NCBI RefSeq assembly: GCF_016907715.1
Contig: NZ_JAFBCM010000001.1
Location: forward strand, 4,278,001-4,342,000
Direction of reading: 5' to 3'
DNA length: 64,000 nt
Origin: Tenggerimyces flavus
GTDB taxonomy: Bacteria > Actinomycetota > Actinomycetes > Propionibacteriales > Actinopolymorphaceae
Shown: in pieces, positions 25,125 through 32,812 of the stretch
How the letters are laid out: each line of letters starts with the position of its first letter
Numbering within the stretch: position 1 is the stretch's first letter
The notes under the pieces: generated by a model
Databases searched by the model: none
The model's input: only the letters and a program-made list of their open reading frames with translations
What the model was told of the DNA's origin: nothing
Made by a program: the position numbers and the translations under genes

Positions 25125-26137
25125 CGATGGCGACGGAACCGTCGCTCGACTTCGAGCTGCCGCCGGAGCTGGAGGCCCACGAGCCGCCCGAGGCGCGCGG
25201 CCTCGCGCGCGACGGCGTACGGTTGTTGACGAGCCGGCCCTCCAGCCTCGACCACGGTCGGTTCACCGACCTGCCCGAGCAGCTCGAGCCCGGCGACGTT
25301 CTCGTGGTGAACACGTCGGCGACGATGCCGGCCGCGGTGGACCTGGACGATGGCGATCGGACGGTGCACTTCTCGACGCTCGCGCCGGACGGGACCTGGA
25401 TCGTCGAGCTCCGCCGCGGGGCGTCGCCGGATTCCGCTGGTGTGGAAGGGGAGCGGATCGCGCTGCCGGGTCGTGTCAACCTGGTCTTGCTTCGGCGGCA
25501 CGCGTCGCGGCGGCTGTGGCACGCGTCGCTGTCTTCACCCGACGTTCCCTCGTACCTCGCGCGGTTCGGGCGGCCGATTCGCTACGGCTACGTGGCGGAG
25601 CGGTGGCCGATCGAGTCGTACCAGACGGCCTTCGCGACGGCGCCCGGCAGCGCGGAGATGCCGAGCGCGGGCCGTCCGTTCACGCCCGAGCTGGTGACCC
25701 GGCTGGTCTCGCGCGGCGTGCTGATCGTGCCGCTGACGCTGCATACGGGCGTGGCGTCGCCGGAGTTCCACGAGCCGCCGTACGCGGAGTGGTTCTCGGT
25801 ACCCGAGGTGACGGCGCGGGTCGTGAACGACGCCAAGCTCCGCGGCGCGCGCGTCGTCGCGGTGGGGACGACCGCCGTCCGGGCGCTGGAGTCGACGACG
25901 ACCTCGGGCTGCTGGGTCGAGCCGGCCTCGGGCTGGACCGACCTGGTGATCACCCCGGAGCGCGGCGTCTGCGTGGCGTCCGGGCTGCTGACCGGTTTCC
26001 ACGAGCCGAAGGCCTCCCACCTGCTGATGCTCGAGGCGATCGCCGGCCCAGACCTGGTGCGGCGCTCGTACGAGGCGGCCCTGGAACGCCGCTACCTCTG
26101 GCACGAGTTCGGCGACCTCAACCTGCTCCTGCCCTGA
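25121..26137 (+). CDS. QueA-like S-adenosylmethionine:tRNA ribosyltransferase-isomerase family protein
   Basis: A 338-residue protein with the QueA fold: LLTSRPSSLDHGRFTDLPEQ, GDVLVVNTSATMPAA, IRYGYVAERWPIESYQTAFA, the PLTLHTGVASPE block and VGTTAVRALEST, with LTGFHEPKASHLLMLEAI near the end. True QueA transfers the ribosyl part of SAM to preQ1-tRNA during queuosine synthesis. No tgt, queC, queD, queE or queF gene lies nearby, and the GTRPF-like N-terminal core of QueA is shortened, so another role for SAM-derived ribosyl transfer is possible. It is coupled to an SDR. Confidence 0.82.
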   Translation: MTMATEPSLDFELPPELEAHEPPEARGLARDGVRLLTSRPSSLDHGRFTDLPEQLEPGDVLVVNTSATMPAAVDLDDGDRTVHFSTLAPDGTWIVELRRGASPDSAGVEGERIALPGRVNLVLLRRHASRRLWHASLSSPDVPSYLARFGRPIRYGYVAERWPIESYQTAFATAPGSAEMPSAGRPFTPELVTRLVSRGVLIVPLTLHTGVASPEFHEPPYAEWFSVPEVTARVVNDAKLRGARVVAVGTTAVRALESTTTSGCWVEPASGWTDLVITPERGVCVASGLLTGFHEPKASHLLMLEAIAGPDLVRRSYEAALERRYLWHEFGDLNLLLP

Positions 26138-26191
26138 CCAGCCGGGAAGGGATTCGCCGATCGGGTGGTTGGGCTCAGCGTGAGCGAGCGC

Positions 26192-27121
26192 ATGAAGGCG
26201 ATCAAGCAGCAGTCGTTCGGCGGACCCGAGGTCCTGGAGCTGGTCGAGGTCGACCGCCCGGTACCCGACGGGACCCACGTGCTGGTCCGCGTCCGCGCGG
26301 CCGGCGTCAACCCGGTCGACTGGAAGATCCGTTCCGGCTACGACCCGGACACGCCGCTGCCGTACACGGTCGGCTGGGAGCTGTCCGGCGTGGTCGAGGA
26401 GCTCGGCGTCGGCGTGACGAGGTTCGCGCCCGGTGACGAGGTCTACGGGCTGGTGTGGTTCCCGAAGGAGGCCGGAGCGTACGCGGAGTACGTCGCGGCG
26501 CCCTCGCGGCAGTTCGCGCGTAAGCCCGCCTCGCTCAGCCACGAGGAGGCCGGATCCCTCGCTCTCGTCGGGCTCACTGCCTGGCAAGCGCTCGTTGACA
26601 CCGCGAATCTTCAACCAGGGCAGCGAGTTCTCGTCACCGCGGCCGCCGGGGGAGTGGGTCACGTCGCCGTCCAGGTCGCGAAGGCGCGAGGCGCGTACGT
26701 GATCGGCACCGCGAGCACCGGCAAGCTCGACTTCGTCAGGAGCCTCGGCGCCGACGAGGTGATCGACTACACGACGACCGATGTCGGCCAGACCGTCAAG
26801 GACGCGGACGTGGTGCTCGACATGGTCGGGCCGGACTACACGCTCGGGCTCGTTCCCGCGATGAAGCCGGGCGGCCACTTCATCCCGATCGGCGGCGGCG
26901 CCTCACCGGAGTCGGTGGAGGCCGCGAAAGCGAAGGGAGTGAACGTTCACCTGGTGTTGGCCGAGCCGGACGGGCACGGCCTGGACCAGCTGAACGCGCT
27001 GGTCGACGCCGGCAAGCTACGCGTGGAGATCGACACCGCGTACGCCCTGGCCGACGCCGCGAAGGCGCACGCGCACAGCCAGACCGGCCGCGTGCGGGGA
27101 AAGCTGGTGCTGGTCGTCTAG
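26192..27121 (+). CDS. NADP-dependent zinc-independent quinone oxidoreductase-like protein
   Basis: A 309-residue MDR-superfamily enzyme: the N-terminal GroES-like domain begins [19 protein letters not shown] and contains [13 protein letters not shown]; the Rossmann domain has [19 protein letters not shown] and [10 protein letters not shown]. The catalytic zinc cysteines of alcohol dehydrogenases are absent, as in quinone oxidoreductases (QOR/zeta-crystallin type). The ATG at 26192 gives the standard family N-terminus; GTGs at 26165 and 26180 are in frame alternatives. It is probably monocistronic. Confidence 0.88.
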   Translation: MKAIKQQSFGGPEVLELVEVDRPVPDGTHVLVRVRAAGVNPVDWKIRSGYDPDTPLPYTVGWELSGVVEELGVGVTRFAPGDEVYGLVWFPKEAGAYAEYVAAPSRQFARKPASLSHEEAGSLALVGLTAWQALVDTANLQPGQRVLVTAAAGGVGHVAVQVAKARGAYVIGTASTGKLDFVRSLGADEVIDYTTTDVGQTVKDADVVLDMVGPDYTLGLVPAMKPGGHFIPIGGGASPESVEAAKAKGVNVHLVLAEPDGHGLDQLNALVDAGKLRVEIDTAYALADAAKAHAHSQTGRVRGKLVLVV

Positions 27122-27173
27122 CGCAGCCCGTACGCTGGGGGCGACCATCTGTCGCCTAAGAGAACCCAGTGGG

Positions 27174-27437
27174 ATGAAGACCTTCGACGAACTCTTCGCC
27201 GAGCTGTCCGCCAAAGCCGTCGACCGGCCCGAGGGCTCGGGCACTGTCGCTGCCCTCGACGCGGGCGTCCATACGATCGGCAAGAAGCTCGTAGAGGAGG
27301 CAGCGGAGTCCTGGATGGCCGCCGAGCATGAGACGCCGGAACGTGCCGCCGAGGAGATCTCGCAGCTGCTGTACCACGCGCAGGTCCTGATGCTCGCCTG
27401 CGGGCTCGAGCTCAAAGACGTCTACGCCCACCTCTGA
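27174..27437 (+). CDS. hisE: Phosphoribosyl-ATP pyrophosphatase HisE
   Basis: An 87-residue stand-alone HisE, which hydrolyses phosphoribosyl-ATP to phosphoribosyl-AMP in histidine synthesis. It has the MazG-like helical fold with [13 protein letters not shown] and [18 protein letters not shown] supplying the acidic Mg-binding residues. It is followed after 18 bp by hisG, a typical actinobacterial pair that encodes steps 1 and 2 of the pathway apart from the main his operon. Confidence 0.93.
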   Translation: MKTFDELFAELSAKAVDRPEGSGTVAALDAGVHTIGKKLVEEAAESWMAAEHETPERAAEEISQLLYHAQVLMLACGLELKDVYAHL

Positions 27438-27455
27438 GGACGAAGGTTCACTCTC

Positions 27456-28301
27456 ATGCTTCGTGTTGCCCTTCCCAACAAGGGAGTTCTGTCCGAACCG
27501 GCTGCGGCGATGCTCCGCGAGGCCGGCTATCGCCAACGCTCCGACTCCAAGGAGCTGGTCACGCTCGACCCGGACAACGGGATCGAGTTCTACTACCTGC
27601 GCCCCAAGGACATCGCCGTGTACGTGGGCGAAGGGACGCTCGACCTCGGCATCACCGGCCGGGACATGCTGCTCGACTCGGGGTCGCCCGCGGACGAGAT
27701 CCTGTCGCTCGGCTTCGGCAAGTCCACGTTCTGGCTGGCCGCCAAGCCCGGCACGGCCACGTCGTTGTCGGAGATCGCCAACCTCCGGGTCGCGACCTCA
27801 TACGCGGGCCTGGTCGGGAAGTACCTCGCCGAGCAGGGGATCTCCGCCCAGGTGATCCGCCTCGACGGCGCCGTGGAGACCGCGATCCGGCTCGGCGTCG
27901 CCGACGTGATCGCGGACGTCGTGGAGACCGGCGCGACGCTGCGGCAGGCGGGGCTGGAGCTGTTCGGCGAGCCGCTGCTCGAGTCCGAGGCCGTGCTCGT
28001 CCGCCGTTCGACCGCGGCGCCGGTGGAGGGCCTCGACCTGATGATGCGTCGCCTCCAGGGCGTGCTCGTCGCGCGCAACTACGTGCTGATGGACTACGAC
28101 CTGCCAGAGGACAAGGTCGACGATGCCGCGAAGATCAACTCAGGCCTGGAGGGGCTGACCGTGTCGCCCCTTCATCGAGCGAACTGGGTCGCGGTCCGGG
28201 TCATGGTGCCCCGCCGCGAGGCCCAGCGCCTGATGGACGACCTCTGGGAGATCGGCGCCCGCGCCATCCTCGTCACCGACATCCACGCCTGCCGCCTGTA
28301 G
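27456..28301 (+). CDS. hisG: ATP phosphoribosyltransferase HisG (long form)
   Basis: A 281-residue long-form HisG, which joins ATP and PRPP in the first, committed step of histidine synthesis. The catalytic part has LRVALPNKGVLSEPA, the PRPP-binding DVVETGATLRQAGLELFG and GLDLMMRRLQGVL. The C-terminal 75 residues (EGLTVSPLHRANWVAVRVMV onwards) form the ACT-like regulatory domain through which histidine inhibits the hexamer. Regulation by histidine is inferred from that domain. It is co-transcribed with hisE. Confidence 0.95.
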   Translation: MLRVALPNKGVLSEPAAAMLREAGYRQRSDSKELVTLDPDNGIEFYYLRPKDIAVYVGEGTLDLGITGRDMLLDSGSPADEILSLGFGKSTFWLAAKPGTATSLSEIANLRVATSYAGLVGKYLAEQGISAQVIRLDGAVETAIRLGVADVIADVVETGATLRQAGLELFGEPLLESEAVLVRRSTAAPVEGLDLMMRRLQGVLVARNYVLMDYDLPEDKVDDAAKINSGLEGLTVSPLHRANWVAVRVMVPRREAQRLMDDLWEIGARAILVTDIHACRL

Positions 28302-28391
28302 CGGGAACGAACCGCGCCGCATAGCCGCCGGAAAGTCTCTGCAACACATCGTGGAGTACGAGCGCGCCGTAAACACGTTCGCAACAAAGCA

Positions 28392-28420
28392 TTGACGGCG
28401 CTTATGCGCATCAGTACCTT
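28392..28420 (+). promoter_or_regulatory. Sigma-70-type promoter of the lacI-sugar transport operon
   Basis: TTGACG (28392-28397) and TACCTT (28415-28420) are separated by exactly 17 bp, which is a good vegetative promoter for a high-GC genome. The predicted start of transcription is near 28427. The first LacI-type operator lies between the two boxes. Confidence 0.6.
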
Positions 28421-28450
28421 CGCGAAGCATCACCTACTGATGCGCATAAG
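28401..28450. promoter_or_regulatory. Twin LacI-family operators forming a perfect inverted repeat
   Basis: Arms cttatgcgcatcagta (28401-28416) and its exact reverse complement (28435-28450) flank 18 bp. Each arm contains the 8-bp palindrome atgcgcat with the central CG dinucleotide typical of LacI-family operators. The two centres are 36 bp apart; one sits inside the promoter, the other just after the predicted transcription start. Binding by the adjacent LacI protein is inferred. Confidence 0.75.
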
Positions 28451-28468
28451 CACAGGAGCACCAGCACG

Positions 28469-29542
28469 ATGGCAGACAGCCGGATCCCCGCGCGGCGGCG
28501 GCAGAGCGACATCGCCCGGACGGCGGGCGTGTCGCAGGCGACCGTGTCGATGGTGCTCAACGGCCGGACCGGCAAGGGCGCCGCGATCAGTCCGGACACC
28601 AGGGACCGGGTGCTGCGGGCGGCGGCCGAGCTGGGCTACGCGGGCAACCCCGCCGCGCGGAGCCTCGCCGGCGGCCGCAACCAGCTGCTCGGCGTCTACA
28701 CCTTCGAGTCGATCTTCCCGGCCGAGAGCGCCGACTTCTACCACCCGTTCCTCGTCGGGGTGGAACGCGAGGCCGAGGTCCGGGGGTACGACCTCGTGCT
28801 GTTCACGAGCTCGACGGGCTCGGACGGGAGCCGCCGGATCTTCCGCGACAACGTCAACCGGCTGCGGATGGCCGACGGGTGCGTCCTGCTGGGCAACGAC
28901 ACCGACCGCTCCGAGCTCGACCGGCTCGCCCAGGAGGACTTCCCGTTCGTGTTCATCGGTCGGCGCGAGGTGCCCGGCCGCCAGATCGCGTACGTCTCGC
29001 CCGACTACGTCGCTCCCACCGTCGAGGCGGTCGCCCACCTGGCCGAGCTCGGGCACCGCAAGGTCGCGCACGTCGGCTCCGGCTCCAGCTTCGAGCCGTG
29101 CGTCGATCGTGTCGACGGCTTCCTGCGCGGGCGGGAGAGGTACGGGCTGGACTCCGATCCTCGCCTCCGGCTGATCACCTCCGCCGCGGCGCTGCGGGCC
29201 GACGACGTCCGCGACCTGTTCGACGCCGGAGCCACCGCGTTCGTGACCGAGGACGACCGGATCCTGCGGCGGTTCCTGGCGATCACCGACTCCCTCGGCC
29301 TGCGAGCGCCTCGGGACTTCTCCGTGGTCACGCAGATCGTGCCGCCCGAAGGGCAACCCGGCGTGGCGGTGACCGGGTTGCGGATTCCGCAGCGCGAGCT
29401 CGGCGGCATGGCCGTCGGCCTGCTCGTCGACCTGCTGGACGGCGACGATCCCGACCAGCCCCGCCAACTGACGATTCCCTGCGAGCTCGTGTACAGCGAG
29501 TCGACCGGCCCGCCGGCAAGCTCACATCTTCCATGGAGGTAG
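28469..29542 (+). CDS. LacI-family transcriptional regulator
   Basis: A 357-residue regulator: N-terminal HTH (SDIARTAGVSQATVSMVLNG) with the hinge AAELGYAGNPAARSLAGG, then a periplasmic-binding-protein-like effector domain (HPFLVGVEREAEVRGYDLVL, AHLAELGHRKVAHVGSGS). The start ATG has an aggag site. It is the first gene of the sugar module and stops 2 bp before the binding-protein gene, so it is autoregulated if it binds the twin operators in front of it. The effector is probably the imported oligosaccharide or a derivative. Confidence 0.92.
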   Translation: MADSRIPARRRQSDIARTAGVSQATVSMVLNGRTGKGAAISPDTRDRVLRAAAELGYAGNPAARSLAGGRNQLLGVYTFESIFPAESADFYHPFLVGVEREAEVRGYDLVLFTSSTGSDGSRRIFRDNVNRLRMADGCVLLGNDTDRSELDRLAQEDFPFVFIGRREVPGRQIAYVSPDYVAPTVEAVAHLAELGHRKVAHVGSGSSFEPCVDRVDGFLRGRERYGLDSDPRLRLITSAAALRADDVRDLFDAGATAFVTEDDRILRRFLAITDSLGLRAPRDFSVVTQIVPPEGQPGVAVTGLRIPQRELGGMAVGLLVDLLDGDDPDQPRQLTIPCELVYSESTGPPASSHLPWR

Positions 29543-29544
29543 CG

Positions 29545-30921
29545 ATGACTGTTCTCCGTCGTGGGCTGATCGCCTGCGGACTGGCCCTTGCGCTGGGCGT
29601 GTCAACCGCGGCTTGCGGGTCGAACGGCGATCCGCCGAGCACGTCGGACCAGACCGACGGGCAGGTCACGATCAGCGTGATGGGCCTGCCGCCAGCCACG
29701 AACGCCGAGTCCCGCCAGGCGTTCCTCGACCAGGTGGCAGCCTTCGAGAAGGCCAACCCCGACATCAAGATCAAGCCGTCGGACGCGCCGTGGGACGTGA
29801 AGACGTTCGCCGCGAAGATGGCCGGCGGTCGGGCGGAGACCGTTCTCAAGATCCCGCTCACCGAGCCGCCCGGCCTGATCGAGCGCAAGCAGGTCGCGGA
29901 CATCACCGTGGAGGCGAAGAAGCTTCCGGAGTTCGCGTCGTTCGACCCCAAGGTGATGGAGATCCTCAGCAGCGAAGGCAAGGTGTACGGCCTTCCGGAG
30001 TCGATCTACGCGCTCGGCCTGGTCTACAACCGGAAGCTGTTCACCCAAGCGGGCTTGGATCCTGACGATCCGCCGGACACCTGGGAGGAGTTCCGGCACG
30101 CGGCCGACCAGATCGCGGAGAAGACCGGCAAGATCGGGTACGGCGCGCTGACCACGAACAACAGCGGCGGATGGCACCTCACCGCGATGACGTACGCCAA
30201 CGGCGGAACGATGCAGGATCTGGTCGACGGCAAGCCGACCGCCACGTTCAACAACGCCCCGACCCTCGAGGCGCTCAAGCTCCTTCATGACATGCGGTTC
30301 GTGGACGACTCGATGGGCACCCAGCAGCTCCGCAAGGGCGAGGACGCGTCTCCCGCGTTCGCTGCCGGCGAGATCGGGATGTGGATCAACGCGCCGCAGG
30401 CGTACAACAGCTACATCACCTTGTTCAAGGGCGATCCCGCCGACTTCGGGGCCGCGAGCCTGCCGCAGGGAGGCGGCGACGGGACCCTCGCGGGCGGCAC
30501 CGTGTTGATGGTGACCGCCAAGGCGTCCGACGCGGAGCGCGCCGCCGCGGTCAAGTGGATCGAGTACTCGTCGATCCTGCCGTCGTACGACACGGCAGCA
30601 GCCGTCACGGTCGCGAAGGCGCGAGCCGCGGACAAGCTCCCGGTCGGCGTGCCGGTGCTCCCGGTCTTCGACCAGGCGACCGTCGACAAGGTCGACGCCG
30701 CCATCAAGCCGTACGTCAACGTGCCGACCGAGCAGTTCGCGCCGTACGTCGAACGCACCAAGGACCTCGCCTTCGTACCGGAACCGGCCATCGCGGCGCA
30801 GGACCTGTACGCCGCACTGGATCCCGTCGTGCAAGCGGTCCTGACGAACAAGGACGCCGATCCCGCGGCGCTCCTCGCCGCCGCCGAAGACCAGGTCAAC
30901 GCGATCCTGCGGCGACAGTAG
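29545..30921 (+). CDS. Sugar ABC transporter substrate-binding lipoprotein
   Basis: A 458-residue extracellular binding protein of family 1. The start at ATG 29545 is decided by ggaggt just upstream and gives a lipoprotein signal (LIACGLALALGVSTAAC, lipid-bearing cysteine in TAAC-GS). The mature part has TVEAKKLPEFASFDPKV, YGLPESIYALGLVYNRKLF and TPEEF-like DTWEEFRHAADQI motifs typical of sugar-binding proteins. It delivers an oligosaccharide to the two permeases downstream. Its stop shares a base with the first permease start. Confidence 0.92.
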   Translation: MTVLRRGLIACGLALALGVSTAACGSNGDPPSTSDQTDGQVTISVMGLPPATNAESRQAFLDQVAAFEKANPDIKIKPSDAPWDVKTFAAKMAGGRAETVLKIPLTEPPGLIERKQVADITVEAKKLPEFASFDPKVMEILSSEGKVYGLPESIYALGLVYNRKLFTQAGLDPDDPPDTWEEFRHAADQIAEKTGKIGYGALTTNNSGGWHLTAMTYANGGTMQDLVDGKPTATFNNAPTLEALKLLHDMRFVDDSMGTQQLRKGEDASPAFAAGEIGMWINAPQAYNSYITLFKGDPADFGAASLPQGGGDGTLAGGTVLMVTAKASDAERAAAVKWIEYSSILPSYDTAAAVTVAKARAADKLPVGVPVLPVFDQATVDKVDAAIKPYVNVPTEQFAPYVERTKDLAFVPEPAIAAQDLYAALDPVVQAVLTNKDADPAALLAAAEDQVNAILRRQ

Positions 30922-31901
30922 TGCGGACCACCACGAGCACCGTCCCGGCCGGCGACGTCATGCCCGCCGGCCGGGACGTCACGGCCGACCGCACCGGCGG
31001 GGCGAAGGCTCCCCGCGGACCGAGGCGCGGGATCGGTGGGTGGCAGACGAACCTCGCCGCTCTGGTGTTCCTCCTTCCAGCGTTGGTGTTGTTCGGCTAC
31101 TTCTCGTGGTGGCCGATCCTCAGCAGCGTCATCCTCGGCTTCCAGCAGACCAACCTCGTCGAGCCCGCGATCTGGGTGGGTTGGGAGAACTTCCAACGCC
31201 TGTTCGCCGATCCCGTGCTGCCCATCGCCGTACGCAACACCCTCTGGTTCGCGGCACTGTCGCTCGCGATCGGCTTCCCGGTGCCCGTGCTGCTGGCGGT
31301 CTTCATGTCGGAGGTCCGGCGCTTCGGCGGCCTGTTCAGGGTTCTGGTCTACCTGCCCGTCGTGGTGCCGCCGGTCGTGTCGGTGCTGTTGTGGAAGTGG
31401 TTCTACAACCCCGACGCAGGCCTGTTCAACCAGGTGCTCGGCCTCGTCGGACTCGGCCCGTTCCCCTGGCTCCAGGACAGCGGGTGGGCGATGCCGAGCC
31501 TCGTCCTCGAGGCCACCTGGGCGGGTGCCGGCGGTGCCGTTCTCATCTACCTGGCAGCACTTTCCGGGGTGTCGACGGAGTTGTACGAGGCTGCCGAGAT
31601 CGACGGCGCCTCGGTCTGGCGCCGGGTCTGGCACGTGATGCTGCCGCAGATCCGCGGCGTGCTGTTGCTGATGCTGCTGTTGCAGGTCATCGGCGTGTTC
31701 CAGGTCTTCACCGAACCGTTCGTCATGACCGACGGCGGTCCCAGCAACGCCACCGTCACGGTCCTGCTGCTGATCTACCGGTACGCCTTCCTCTTCGGCG
31801 ACTACGGCACGGCGGCGGCGCTGAGTGTGCTTCTCGCGCTGGTCCTCGCCGTCCTGTCCGCGATCTATCTGCGCCTGACCAAGCGATGGGGGAGCCAGTG
31901 A
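30921..31901 (+). CDS. Sugar ABC transporter permease (MalF-like)
   Basis: A 326-residue permease with about six helices, starting with LAALVFLLPALVLFGYFSWW, and the cytoplasmic EAA loop YEAAEIDGASVWRRVWHVML that contacts the ATPase. The GTG at 30921 overlaps the binding-protein stop (TAGTG) and adds a 45-residue charged N-terminus; an ATG at 30960 is an alternative. It pairs with the MalG-like permease that follows with a GTGA overlap. Confidence 0.92.
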   Translation: MRTTTSTVPAGDVMPAGRDVTADRTGGAKAPRGPRRGIGGWQTNLAALVFLLPALVLFGYFSWWPILSSVILGFQQTNLVEPAIWVGWENFQRLFADPVLPIAVRNTLWFAALSLAIGFPVPVLLAVFMSEVRRFGGLFRVLVYLPVVVPPVVSVLLWKWFYNPDAGLFNQVLGLVGLGPFPWLQDSGWAMPSLVLEATWAGAGGAVLIYLAALSGVSTELYEAAEIDGASVWRRVWHVMLPQIRGVLLLMLLLQVIGVFQVFTEPFVMTDGGPSNATVTVLLLIYRYAFLFGDYGTAAALSVLLALVLAVLSAIYLRLTKRWGSQ

Positions 31902-32788
31902 GCATCGACACCGTGCGCGGTCGCGGGCTGCTCTCCCACGCCGACCGGCGCAGAACCCCGGTACGGCTGGGGTGGGGCGGTGCCCAGACCGTTCTGATGG
32001 GACTGGTTTTGCTCGCCGGCGCGGGACCGCTCTACTGGGCGGCGAAGAGCGCGGTCTCCTCCACCCAGGACCTGCTCCGCAACCCGTTGGCCCTGTGGCC
32101 GTCTCCGGTGGAGTGGCACAACCTCGTCGACGCCTGGACGATCCTGGAGATCGACAGGTACCTGCTCAACACCGTCGTCCTGGTGGCCGGCTCGTGGCTG
32201 ACCCAGCTCGTCGTGGCGACCACGGCGGGCTTCGCCCTGTCGGTGCTGCGGCCGAGGTTCGGCCGGTACGTCTACGGCGCGATCCTCGCGACGTTGTTCG
32301 TGCCCGGCACGGTGTCTATGGTCGCGCTGTACGTCACCGTCGTGGACCTGCCCGGGCTCGGCATCTCCCTAACCGACTCACCCTGGGCGGTCTGGCTTCC
32401 CGCCGGCGCGCACGCGTTCAACGTCCTGCTGGCCAAGCAGTTCTTCGACGCCATCCCTCGGGAGCTCTTCGAAGCCGCTCAGGTCGACGGAGCCGGACCG
32501 TGGACGGTGTTCCGTCGCATCGTCCTGCCGTTGTCGAAACCACTCGTCGCGGTCGTCTCGTTGCTGACGATCATGACGGCGTGGAAGGACTTCCTCTGGC
32601 CGCTCATCGTTCTCACCGACCCGACGAAGCAACCCATCGGCGTCGCGCTTCCGCGACTGGCCAACTCCGCTGACCAGGCTTTGCTCCTGGCCGGCATGTT
32701 CATGGCGATCGTTCCACCGCTCCTGATCTTCGTCATCTATCAACGGCACATCGTCCGCGGCATCGGCTTCACCGGCCTCAAGGGCTAA
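31898..32788 (+). CDS. Sugar ABC transporter permease (MalG-like)
   Basis: A 296-residue permease with six predicted helices and the EAA motif FEAAQVDGAGPWTVFRRIVL. The GTG start at 31898 lies in the GTGA overlap and has ggggag upstream. No ATPase gene follows, so this importer presumably uses a shared MsmK-type ATPase encoded elsewhere, as is common for actinobacterial oligosaccharide importers. Confidence 0.92.
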   Translation: MSIDTVRGRGLLSHADRRRTPVRLGWGGAQTVLMGLVLLAGAGPLYWAAKSAVSSTQDLLRNPLALWPSPVEWHNLVDAWTILEIDRYLLNTVVLVAGSWLTQLVVATTAGFALSVLRPRFGRYVYGAILATLFVPGTVSMVALYVTVVDLPGLGISLTDSPWAVWLPAGAHAFNVLLAKQFFDAIPRELFEAAQVDGAGPWTVFRRIVLPLSKPLVAVVSLLTIMTAWKDFLWPLIVLTDPTKQPIGVALPRLANSADQALLLAGMFMAIVPPLLIFVIYQRHIVRGIGFTGLKG

Positions 32789-32812
32789 TCCCCCAAGGGA
32801 GGGAGCACGGTC

